From Thiomicrorhabdus sp041583835 (lineage in GTDB: Bacteria > Pseudomonadota > Gammaproteobacteria > Thiomicrospirales > Thiomicrospiraceae): a stretch of DNA of 64,000 bases. Under the pieces are notes generated by a model. That model was not told where the DNA came from. It ran no database searches and saw only the letters and a program-made list of their open reading frames with translations. A program made the translations under genes and the position numbers. This document shows, piece after piece, positions 54,771 to 62,884 of this stretch (the first letter of the stretch is position 1; each line of letters opens with the position of its first letter). Where the stretch lies: the NCBI RefSeq assembly GCF_041583835.1, contig NZ_JBFHFC010000012.1:1-64000 (forward strand), in the 5' to 3' direction.

Positions 54771-55520
54771 TTATGCGCGCATTTTGCGTTTGAACTCGAC
54801 CCACTCGACCACTCGCTGAATCGACTCGGGATCTTTACCGGAAATCTCCAAAATATCGACGTTCGGTTTGAGCTGTCTGGCCATGGCTTTCGCCGCCTGC
54901 ATATCGAAATCGAAATGCGGCATCAGATCGACCTTGCTGATCAAGACCAGATCGGCCTTATGAAACATCACCGGATATTTTTCGATTTTATCGTCGCCTT
55001 CCGGCACCGATACCAACACCACATTCAAATGACTGCCGACATCGTAACTCGCAGGACAGACCAGATTACCGACGTTTTCGATAAAACAGACGTCAATGTC
55101 GTTCAAAGGCATGGCATGCAGACCTTTATGCACCATAAACGCATCCAGATGACAGGCGGAACCGGTCTGAATCTGATAGGCCGGAATACCTTTGGCTTGA
55201 ATACGCTCGGCATCACGAGAGGTTTGCAGGTCGCCTTCGATCACGCCGAATTCGAACGGACGATCCGACAATTCCGCCAGACTTTCCAACAGACTGGTCT
55301 TACCGCTGCCCGGGCTGCTCATCAGATTGATCGCCAACACGCCGGCCTTGTCGAAATGGGCGCGGTTATGCGCGGCTTCGTGATCGTTTTTATGCAAAAT
55401 CTTACTGATGACATCGACGGTTTTAGCATCGTTAAGCTGTGGATTATCGTGAACCGGAACGAATCGCGTCGTACTTTCCAATGCCGAATCCGTTATTGAA
55501 CATCCGCAATCTTCACACAT
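54771..55520 (-). CDS. hypB: Nickel-inserting GTPase HypB
   Basis: A 249-residue SIMIBI GTPase. The N-terminal MCEDCGC is the high-affinity nickel motif. The P-loop is SSPGSGKTSLLE, followed by VIEGDLQTSRD, metal site CHLD near 125, and SKVDLMPH for guanine recognition. It works with HypA and sits between the nickel transporter and hypC. Confidence 0.97.
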   Translation of the reverse strand: MCEDCGCSITDSALESTTRFVPVHDNPQLNDAKTVDVISKILHKNDHEAAHNRAHFDKAGVLAINLMSSPGSGKTSLLESLAELSDRPFEFGVIEGDLQTSRDAERIQAKGIPAYQIQTGSACHLDAFMVHKGLHAMPLNDIDVCFIENVGNLVCPASYDVGSHLNVVLVSVPEGDDKIEKYPVMFHKADLVLISKVDLMPHFDFDMQAAKAMARQLKPNVDILEISGKDPESIQRVVEWVEFKRKMRA

Positions 55521-55554
55521 AAGACCTCCTTTGAATCCAAAAACCGCTCAACCT

Positions 55555-56196
55555 TCAACCTAGCAATATCCGGCCGCCGACCACAATCGAAACCACACCC
55601 AGCACACCGAAGATACGACGAACATTCTTCAACGAATTCAACCAATAACGATTCACCGCGAGAATGAAAAGACCGAAACAGACAAACACCAGCATTACAC
55701 CCAGCGCAAACAAGGCAATCATCATCCAGGTGACTTCCTGACTGCCGACCAGACTCAATGTCACCAACATGCCGCGCACCCCGCCGATGCCCATCAAAAT
55801 ACCTAAGCTCAATGCAGGCATCGCTCCGTTAAAACGGCTATGAGAGTGGTTTTTGGAAAAACTGATATGTAGGTGTTCGCGGCCTTCGTGCCTATGTTTG
55901 TGCAATGAAATACGATCAGCGACGACCAAATAAAGGAGATAAAACCCCATCAATAAAATGACGCTGGCGGAAATGACATCGCCGTAATCGGTAAACGCTT
56001 CGGACGCAGGAAATTGTTGCAGGATTTTGGCGAAAACAAACAGCGTTAAACCATGTCCCAAAGCAAACATTAAGGTAACGGCAGCGGTTTTCTTAAGGTT
56101 CTTACCGATTGAGAAATCGGCGATGGCCACCAGATGATCCGGCCCCATTGCATGCAGCACGCCATACCAGAAAATGATAAACAGTCCGACTTCCAT
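55555..56196 (-). CDS. NicO/UreH-like nickel transporter
   Basis: A 213-residue inner-membrane protein with about six helices. The first carries HAMGPDHLVA, the Hx4DH-type nickel-binding motif. A cytosolic or periplasmic loop is His-rich (SLHKHRHEG, then HSHSRF). It opens the hydrogenase locus, so nickel import for the enzyme is a strong inference from place and motif. First gene in the operon after a promoter region containing the near-repeat acactctttgaagtac. Confidence 0.85.
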   Translation of the reverse strand: MEVGLFIIFWYGVLHAMGPDHLVAIADFSIGKNLKKTAAVTLMFALGHGLTLFVFAKILQQFPASEAFTDYGDVISASVILLMGFYLLYLVVADRISLHKHRHEGREHLHISFSKNHSHSRFNGAMPALSLGILMGIGGVRGMLVTLSLVGSQEVTWMMIALFALGVMLVFVCFGLFILAVNRYWLNSLKNVRRIFGVLGVVSIVVGGRILLG

Positions 56197-56359
56197 TCTC
56201 GCTACCCTTTTCTATATCACACTAAAAACCACACTCTTTGAAGTACAAAGTGTATCACCCGACGCGCTCTTTAATGTTAAAAATTCGTGTCGTTTACGGA
56301 CTTTTTCGCTGTGCACAAGAAAAATACGCACAACAAGGTAATGAGACAAAACACGGGGC

Positions 56360-56399
56360 AAAAAAAAGCCCGTGAAAACCGGTTTGGATTTTCACGGGC
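56360..56399 (-). terminator. Terminator of the alpha-carbonic anhydrase gene
   Basis: Perfect 11-bp stem gcccgtgaaaa/ttttcacgggc (56368-56378 with 56389-56399) and an eight-T run on the minus strand. A second hairpin, aaccggg/cccggtt, lies nearer the stop (about 56431-56459). Confidence 0.88.
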
Positions 56400-56466
56400 C
56401 TGTCCGTTTTAAAAACGGCCTGGTTTCACAACCGGGTACGAACGCTCCGTTCCCGGTTGCTATCCG

Positions 56467-57438
56467 TTAGTAAAACTCGTAAAGCGGGGTTTCAAAGTCC
56501 TGATCCAACCACGACTTCAAAATACTTCGGGCGAATTTCGGCTGAACCGGACGGGCGTTTTCGCCCATCAATTCGTTCATCTGCTGAATCTGTTCGGCGG
56601 AGGCTTCGATAGGATGCTTAAACACCATCCAATAAACGCCTTCCGAACACGGCGGTGTCGTCAAAGAACCGCTGTATTTATAGAACTCCGGATTAGGTGG
56701 AATGAAATGCGCCGGATTGAGTTTCAGATCGTTATGAATCTCTTGCTTGCCCATGACTTTTGGAAGTCGCTTCAACAGACCGTTCAAATAAGGATTCTCT
56801 TCGCCTTCCTGGAACAAAATACCAAGAACCGCCAGATTACCGTCGCCGTCCTTGTGCACCAAATGCATTTCCATCGGATAGGCAAATCCTTCCTTGTGAT
56901 GCTCGCTTGGCGTATGGAAGTGGTATTGCAGCAATTCAAAGCGGTGGCCGCCGACTTTGATGTAACTTCCCAACGGGAAATTGATCTGAATACTGTGACC
57001 GTTATTGATGATTTTCAACGGCACTTCGCGATAAGCGATATCCAGACCCGGCAACCCTTGTACGCCCAAAGCCGTTTTGTCGCGCAAATCGACCGGCGAT
57101 TGGTTGCGTCCGGTTTTACAGGTTGCGTAATCGGCAGAAAGATCACCCCAATGCTGCGGCCCGCCTTCACCGAAATACCCCCAATGGATTGCATGAGCCG
57201 CCGGTGCCGCGTGCGCCGCCTTAGCCTCTTCCGTCGCCGGCTTTTCAGCTGCTTTAACCGCTGCCGCCGAATCCTTAGCAGACGCTTCTTGGGCTTTCTT
57301 TATTTTTTCCGCTTCGGCGTTCAAATCGACCAAAGGCTTGGTAAGCGGTACATCCGATGCCGAAACAGTGGCACTCACGCCTGAAAATAAGGCCAGCGAA
57401 AAACTTAAAACAACCGATAACGAGAGGTTTCGTCTCAT
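56467..57438 (-). CDS. Alpha-carbonic anhydrase, exported
   Basis: A 323-residue alpha-class enzyme. The N-terminal MRRNLSLSVVLSFSLALFSG is a signal sequence, so it should work in the periplasm. An Ala/Lys/Glu-rich linker spans about 38-84. The catalytic domain carries zinc-binding His in QYHFHTPSEH and EMHLVHKD, and the C-terminal GSLTTPPCSEGVYW. A GGAG ribosome site supports the ATG at 57438. It probably supplies CO2/bicarbonate balance to the periplasm in support of carbon uptake. Confidence 0.95.
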   Translation of the reverse strand: MRRNLSLSVVLSFSLALFSGVSATVSASDVPLTKPLVDLNAEAEKIKKAQEASAKDSAAAVKAAEKPATEEAKAAHAAPAAHAIHWGYFGEGGPQHWGDLSADYATCKTGRNQSPVDLRDKTALGVQGLPGLDIAYREVPLKIINNGHSIQINFPLGSYIKVGGHRFELLQYHFHTPSEHHKEGFAYPMEMHLVHKDGDGNLAVLGILFQEGEENPYLNGLLKRLPKVMGKQEIHNDLKLNPAHFIPPNPEFYKYSGSLTTPPCSEGVYWMVFKHPIEASAEQIQQMNELMGENARPVQPKFARSILKSWLDQDFETPLYEFY

Positions 57439-57548
57439 GTAAAACTCCAAAAACTTAATGGGCTAATCGTCCTACAAAACATTAAGCAAAAAACCGGCCA
57501 GCCAACCATATTCCCACATTTAAAATCGGTTGTTCGCAAACTGTTTTA

Positions 57549-58481
57549 CTACGGCTGAACGCGTTGATTCAAAATATCCTGAAACACGTCAAGTTCCGAT
57601 TTATGAATGGCAAACACCCCTTCTCCGCCGTGTTCGAACTCAAACCAGTAAAACGGCAATTCAGGATAAGCCTGTTCCAGATAGTATTGAGAAACGCCGA
57701 CCTCGACGATCAACACGCCTTCGTCGGTCAGGTATTCGGATGTTTCCGCCAGAATACGGCGCACGATATCCAAACCGTCATGACCTGCGGCCAAGCCCAG
57801 ACTCGGTTCCTGCTGGAATTCTTCTGGCAAGGCGTCCATTTCAATCTGATCGACGTACGGCGGGTTCGACAGAATCAGATCGTACTTTTTGCCTTTCAGA
57901 TTATCGAACAGGTCGGACTGGATGGCATGCACAACCTCGTTCAAGCCGTAAAGATCAATATTTTTCTGCGCCACTTCCAAAGCTTCCGGCGAAATATCCG
58001 CCAGATCCACTTCGGCGTAAGGCAAGGTTTGCAACGAAGCGATACCGATACAACCACTGCCGGTACACATATCCAGCACGCGGGTCACCTGTTCGACATC
58101 CACCCAATTATGGAAGTTATTAGCAATCAGCTCGGCAATCGGCGAACGCGGTACCAACGTCGATTCATTGACGATGAAACGCATTCCGGCAAACCAGGCT
58201 TCACCGGTAATATAGGCGGACGGTTTACGGGTTTCGATGCGATGCTTGAAGAGTTCGGTCACTTGGTGTTTTTCGGTTAGCGACAAACGTGCATGCCAAT
58301 AACTTTCCGGAATTTCCATCGGCAGATTCAAGGCATAAAATACCAACACTCGGGCGTCGTCGAACGCATTGTCGGTGCCGTGACCGAAGAACAAATTGGC
58401 ACGTTTGAACAAGGAACCGCCCCAGCGCACAAAATCCGTGACCGTTTCCAAGCCTTCAAACTGATAATTAATATTGGTCAC
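57549..58481 (-). CDS. prmB: Ribosomal protein uL3 glutamine methyltransferase
   Basis: A 310-residue SAM-dependent N5-glutamine methyltransferase of the PrmB/PrmC family. The motif LSNPPYVDQIEM (NPPY) is present, with SAM loop LDMCTGSGCIGIA. The N-terminus (TVTDFVRWGGSLFKRANLFFGHG) fits PrmB, which methylates ribosomal protein uL3, rather than the release-factor enzyme. Placed 5 bp after mogA. Confidence 0.92.
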   Translation of the reverse strand: MTNINYQFEGLETVTDFVRWGGSLFKRANLFFGHGTDNAFDDARVLVFYALNLPMEIPESYWHARLSLTEKHQVTELFKHRIETRKPSAYITGEAWFAGMRFIVNESTLVPRSPIAELIANNFHNWVDVEQVTRVLDMCTGSGCIGIASLQTLPYAEVDLADISPEALEVAQKNIDLYGLNEVVHAIQSDLFDNLKGKKYDLILSNPPYVDQIEMDALPEEFQQEPSLGLAAGHDGLDIVRRILAETSEYLTDEGVLIVEVGVSQYYLEQAYPELPFYWFEFEHGGEGVFAIHKSELDVFQDILNQRVQP

Positions 58482-58486
58482 GAGAC

Positions 58487-59038
58487 TTATCCTTTTTTAA
58501 CCGCATGTTTTGGACGGAAAGCTTTAACGAAAGCCTCGTCGGTTTCTAAATAAGGACCTTCAATCAGGTCGATGCAATAAGGTACGGCCGGGAAAACCGC
58601 TTCCAGACATTCGCCGATTGCCGACGGTTTACCCGGTAAATTGATGATCAAACTTGCACCGCGGGTTCCGGCAATCTGGCGCGATAGAATCGCCGTCGGT
58701 ACATATTGTAAAGAGACCGCTCGCATCTGTTCTGCAAAGCCGTCGAGAATTTTATCGCACACCGCCGCAGTCGCTTCCGGCGTGACGTCGCGTTTTGCCG
58801 GACCGGTTCCGCCGGTGGTCAAAATCAAACAACACCCTTGTTCGTCCGCCAACTCTTTTAATGTCGATTCAATCAGCTCTTGCTCGTCTTCAATTACTCT
58901 GGCGACCGCTTTCCACGAAGAAGTCAACGCCTTGCCGATCCATTCCTGCATCGCCGGTCCGCCCAAATCTTCGTACTCGCCGCGACTTGCGCGATCGGAA
59001 ACGGTTACAATGCCAATTTTAATTTCGTCTTTTTGCAT
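58487..59038 (-). CDS. mogA: Molybdopterin adenylyltransferase MogA
   Basis: A 183-residue MoaB/Mog-fold protein with TTGGTGPAKRDVTPEAT, the substrate-binding motif, and YEDLGGPAMQEWI at the start as in MogA. It adenylates molybdopterin before molybdate insertion. Divergent from lon across a 77-bp gap. Confidence 0.92.
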   Translation of the reverse strand: MQKDEIKIGIVTVSDRASRGEYEDLGGPAMQEWIGKALTSSWKAVARVIEDEQELIESTLKELADEQGCCLILTTGGTGPAKRDVTPEATAAVCDKILDGFAEQMRAVSLQYVPTAILSRQIAGTRGASLIINLPGKPSAIGECLEAVFPAVPYCIDLIEGPYLETDEAFVKAFRPKHAVKKG

Positions 59039-59046
59039 TTTGAATC

Positions 59047-59075
59047 CTTGAATCTGACAACATTAATCCGCATAT
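59047..59075 (+). promoter_or_regulatory. Sigma-32-like heat-shock promoter of lon
   Basis: CTTGAAT (59047-59053), 14-bp spacer, CCGCATAT (59068-59075), against consensus CTTGAAA-N11-16-CCCCATNT. It overlaps a TATAAT (59073-59078), so a housekeeping promoter may coexist. It lies 41 bp upstream of the lon start. Confidence 0.6.
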
Positions 59076-59115
59076 AATACCCTAATTTCCACGATTATAA
59101 CGAATTAGAGAACCG

Positions 59116-61716
59116 ATGACTGAGACGAATCACAAGCCTGAAACCCCTATCGAAAGTGACTTGAATACTTCCGAGACCGAGGTTGATAACAATCTAGCCG
59201 CAGAGCCGTCGCAGCCAATGGAAGAACCGATCGAAGCGGAAATCGACGCGACGGTTCTGGATGGAGAACACATTGCCAACGACGAACAGAGCGAAGTGCG
59301 CCATCTTGCCAAGCCGGGATTGAACCTGCCGAAAGAAATTTACCTGTTACCGGTTAAAGAGCGTCCTTTCTTCCCTGGTCAACAACTGCCCGTTCTATTG
59401 AATAAGGATGCCTGGCAGGAGACTTTTGAAGCCATTAAAGACGGAGAACACAAATACATCGGTATGGTCTTCGTCGACCATGCGGATCACGAAAAAGCGC
59501 CTCCGGAAGCATTCTCGGCCGTAGGAACGCTGGTGCGTATCCACGAACCGAAAGTACGCGATGACTTCATTCAATTGATTGCCGAGGGTGTGCAACGCTT
59601 TAAAATCGAACACTGGGTTTCCGAGTCGGCGCCTTATAAAGCGCTGGTAAGCTATCCGGCCGACATTAAAAACGGCACCGAAAAAGAATTCAAAGCTTAC
59701 GGTTTGGCGATTATGAACGCCTTTAGGGAGTTGTTGCCGCTGAATCCGTTGTACAGCGAGGAGTTGAAATATTTCCTCAACCGCTACAGCCCGAACGAAC
59801 CTTCTCATCTGGCCGATTTTGCCGCGAGTCTGACCACCGCAGATAACTTGAAACTGCAAGAGGTGTTGGAAACGCTTGATCTGATAGATCGTCTGGAAAA
59901 AGTTCTGAACCTGTTCAAACAGGAAATCGAAGTCACCAAATTACAGTACAACATCCGCGAACGTGTTGAAGAAAACCTGAGCGAACAGCAGCGTGAATTC
60001 TTCCTGCGCCAACAGTTGAACGAAATTCAAAAAGAACTCGGCATCGTCAAAGACGACCAGACGATCGATACCGATCGATTCCTGGAACGCATGGAGACGT
60101 TGCAGCTGAGTGAAGAGGCCAATAAAAAAGCCGAAGAGGAACTGAGCAAGTTATCCATGCTGGATCCGCAGTCGCCGGAATACAACGTGGCACGCAACTG
60201 GTTGGATTGGTTGACGCTACTGCCGTGGGGCAAACACAGCAAGGACATTCTCGACCTGAAACGCGCCAAGAAAATCCTCGATAAAAAACACGACGGATTG
60301 GAAGACGTTAAGGATCGTATCAGCGAGTTTCTGGCCGTCGGCGCATTGAAAGGCGAGATTTCCGGTTCGATCATCTGTCTGGTCGGTCCTCCCGGCGTCG
60401 GTAAGACGTCAATCGGACGTTCGATTGCCGATGCACTAGGTCGTAAGTTCTACCGTTTCTCGGTCGGCGGTATGCGCGACGAAGCGGAAATCAAAGGACA
60501 TCGTCGTACCTACATCGGAGCCATGCCGGGTAAATTCATCCAGGCGTTAAAAGATTGCGAGACGGCCAACCCGGTGATCATGTTGGACGAAGTCGATAAA
60601 ATCGGCGCGTCCTATCACGGCGACCCGGCTTCGGCGTTACTGGAAGTGCTTGACCCGGAACAGAACAGCGAATTCATGGATCACTTCATGGACGTGCGTT
60701 TCGATCTTTCCAAGGCATTATTCGTCTGTACCGCCAACACGCTCGACACCATTCCGGGGCCGTTGCTGGACCGTATGGAAGTGATTCGCCTTTCCGGTTA
60801 CATCACCGAAGAGAAAATCCAGATCGCCAAACATCACCTGTGGCCAAAACTGCTTGAAGAAGCCGGATTAAGCAAAGAACAAGTGCAGATTACGGTTCCG
60901 GCGATCCGCCATGTCATCGAAGGCTATGCGCGTGAAGCCGGTGTACGTAACCTGCAGAAACAGCTTGCCAAGTTAGTGCGTAAACTGGCGTTGAAATTCG
61001 TCACCGGCGAAATCGACAACGCTCGTATTCACGTCAGCGAACTTGAAGAGATGTTGGGACAACCGCGCTTTACGCCGGAAAAAATGAACCAGCAAACCGG
61101 TACGGTTACCGGTTTGGCCTGGACGTCGATGGGCGGCGCAACCCTTACCATCGAAGCGAGTCGCGTTCACACCTTCAATCGCGGTTTTAAATTGTCCGGA
61201 CAGCTGGGCGACGTGATGCAGGAATCCGCCGGAATCGCTTACAGCTTTATCTCGTCCAATCTGGATAAGTACAAGGCCGATCCGGAATTCTTCGACAAGG
61301 CGTTTGTGCATTTGCACGTGCCTGACGGCGCCACGCCAAAAGACGGGCCGAGTGCCGGTGTCACCATGGCGACCGCCCTGCTTTCGTTGGCACGTGACGA
61401 AGCGATTAAATCGCCATTGGCGATGACCGGTGAGCTAAGTCTGACCGGACAGGTGTTACCGGTCGGCGGAATCCGCGAAAAAGTGATTGCAGCAAAACGC
61501 ATCGGCATCAAAGAATTGATTCTGCCGTTCGAGAACAAAAAGGATTATCAGGAACTGCCGGACTATCTTCAGGAAGGCATGACGGTGCATTTTGCAAAAC
61601 ACTTTGACGATGTGGCCAAGCTGACCTTTAACATTCGTGCCAAGTCGCTAGCGTTGAAAGTCTACAAAGCCAAGCACAAAGAGAATGACGAAGAAATTCC
61701 TTCTTCGCATCATTGA
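59116..61716 (+). CDS. lon: ATP-dependent protease Lon
   Basis: An 866-residue LonA-type protease. An acidic N-terminal extension of about 70 residues precedes the LON domain (YLLPVKERPFFPGQQLPV). Walker A is GPPGVGKT near 422-429, Walker B is IMLDEVDK, and the Ser-Lys dyad is Ser746 (KDGPSAGVTM) and Lys789 (GGIREKVIAAKR). Degrades damaged and regulatory proteins. Longer than the usual 780-810 residues because of the extension. Upstream sequence resembles a heat-shock promoter. Confidence 0.96.
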   Translation: MTETNHKPETPIESDLNTSETEVDNNLAAEPSQPMEEPIEAEIDATVLDGEHIANDEQSEVRHLAKPGLNLPKEIYLLPVKERPFFPGQQLPVLLNKDAWQETFEAIKDGEHKYIGMVFVDHADHEKAPPEAFSAVGTLVRIHEPKVRDDFIQLIAEGVQRFKIEHWVSESAPYKALVSYPADIKNGTEKEFKAYGLAIMNAFRELLPLNPLYSEELKYFLNRYSPNEPSHLADFAASLTTADNLKLQEVLETLDLIDRLEKVLNLFKQEIEVTKLQYNIRERVEENLSEQQREFFLRQQLNEIQKELGIVKDDQTIDTDRFLERMETLQLSEEANKKAEEELSKLSMLDPQSPEYNVARNWLDWLTLLPWGKHSKDILDLKRAKKILDKKHDGLEDVKDRISEFLAVGALKGEISGSIICLVGPPGVGKTSIGRSIADALGRKFYRFSVGGMRDEAEIKGHRRTYIGAMPGKFIQALKDCETANPVIMLDEVDKIGASYHGDPASALLEVLDPEQNSEFMDHFMDVRFDLSKALFVCTANTLDTIPGPLLDRMEVIRLSGYITEEKIQIAKHHLWPKLLEEAGLSKEQVQITVPAIRHVIEGYAREAGVRNLQKQLAKLVRKLALKFVTGEIDNARIHVSELEEMLGQPRFTPEKMNQQTGTVTGLAWTSMGGATLTIEASRVHTFNRGFKLSGQLGDVMQESAGIAYSFISSNLDKYKADPEFFDKAFVHLHVPDGATPKDGPSAGVTMATALLSLARDEAIKSPLAMTGELSLTGQVLPVGGIREKVIAAKRIGIKELILPFENKKDYQELPDYLQEGMTVHFAKHFDDVAKLTFNIRAKSLALKVYKAKHKENDEEIPSSHH

Positions 61717-61780
61717 TGTTTTGCCATAGCTTACGAATCGCGGCAAATGCATTCGAGCGCAAAAACATCTTACTGAAAAC

Positions 61781-61820
61781 AAACAGGCCCGGTTGGATTT
61801 CCAACCGGGCCTGTTTTTTT
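61781..61820. terminator. Bidirectional terminator after lon
   Basis: Perfect 16-bp stem (61781-61796 with 61801-61816), 4-nt loop attt, and T-runs on both strands. Shared by convergent lon and HDOD genes. Confidence 0.93.
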
Positions 61821-61877
61821 AACGTTACCGAAAGTTAAGGCTTATCCTTAAGCATCCGACACTTAAACGCTTTAATC

Positions 61878-62708
61878 CTACTTATAAGAATAGGACATTA
61901 AAGCGGTACGAATCTCTTTGACCGTTTCCGGCGGAATCATCAGTTCGTCGATACCGTCTTTCTCGTAACGACGCATCTCGTCACCACGGTAAGCGCCTAA
62001 AGAGACTTCTGAAACGATCGAATTGGCGATCTTGATCATTGCGACCATCGCACGTACTTTATCATTTTGAATTCGTTCGCAGGATTCATTGTGATGCAGC
62101 ATGATCGCGTTGATCATTTCCATCGGCAGATGCCATTTCTTGGCAATCAACACTCCGACCATCGCATGATTGGTTCCGAACTCCTGTTCTTCCTTAGCAA
62201 TGATGGAAAGCGGCAATGACATGGAGTTGCTGAAAATCTGAGCATAACGCTGTTCGTTTTTAGACGCCAACATCATCGCTCCGGAGTTATGAAACAGACC
62301 CAACATATAGGCTTCGTCTCGGCTCACGCCGTCGATCCACTCGGCAATGTCCGACATACAGAAAGCGACATCGACACTGTGATCCATAATGTCTTTAAAC
62401 AAGCCTTTCTGTCCGAAAACATTCTTTAATGCAGCTGACACGACCAAGTGATAAATATTATCCAACCCCATCACATTAACGGCGTCACGAATCGACTTAC
62501 AAGGCTCTTTCAGTTTCATGATCGGCGAGTTAACGATTCGCATCAATTCACCGGAAAGCGTCGTGTTCTTCTCGATAATCTCGGCCACAGTCGAGATATT
62601 GGCAAATTTACTCTTAATCTCTTTTTCTAAAAGTAAAACTTCATCAGGCAATTCCGGAATCTTGACGCCTCGAATCGCTTCCACCGCATTCTTTAATTTC
62701 TGCTGCAT
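61878..62708 (-). CDS. HDOD domain signalling protein
   Basis: A 276-residue protein with an HDOD domain at about 15-215 (KIPELPDEVLLLEKEI, LMRIVNSPIMKLKEP, MLGLFHNSGAMML, LIAKKWHLPMEMINAIMLHH). HDOD proteins are HD-like but usually lack hydrolase residues and act as signalling scaffolds in motility and biofilm control. No second domain is present. It is divergent from the chemoreceptor gene that runs off the window. Confidence 0.88.
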   Translation of the reverse strand: MQQKLKNAVEAIRGVKIPELPDEVLLLEKEIKSKFANISTVAEIIEKNTTLSGELMRIVNSPIMKLKEPCKSIRDAVNVMGLDNIYHLVVSAALKNVFGQKGLFKDIMDHSVDVAFCMSDIAEWIDGVSRDEAYMLGLFHNSGAMMLASKNEQRYAQIFSNSMSLPLSIIAKEEQEFGTNHAMVGVLIAKKWHLPMEMINAIMLHHNESCERIQNDKVRAMVAMIKIANSIVSEVSLGAYRGDEMRRYEKDGIDELMIPPETVKEIRTALMSYSYK

Positions 62709-62884
62709 AAGGTTGGTTTCATTTCAATAAAATATCGTAATCTTGAATTATAAATGAATTTTTTATTTTCACACGTATAAACCTTAACAAAACACTTATC
62801 TCACCCCCAAAATTCATTTTATTGTCATAAAGAATATTTAGACTGAAATGCACTTCATTCAGATAGATCACAAGGTAGTGCAGG

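Noticed and set aside
56220..56260. Inverted-repeat-like acactctttgaagtacaaagtgt before the nickel transporter
   Set aside because: Needs a one-base bulge to pair and no matching regulator or spaced promoter was found, so not listed as an operator.
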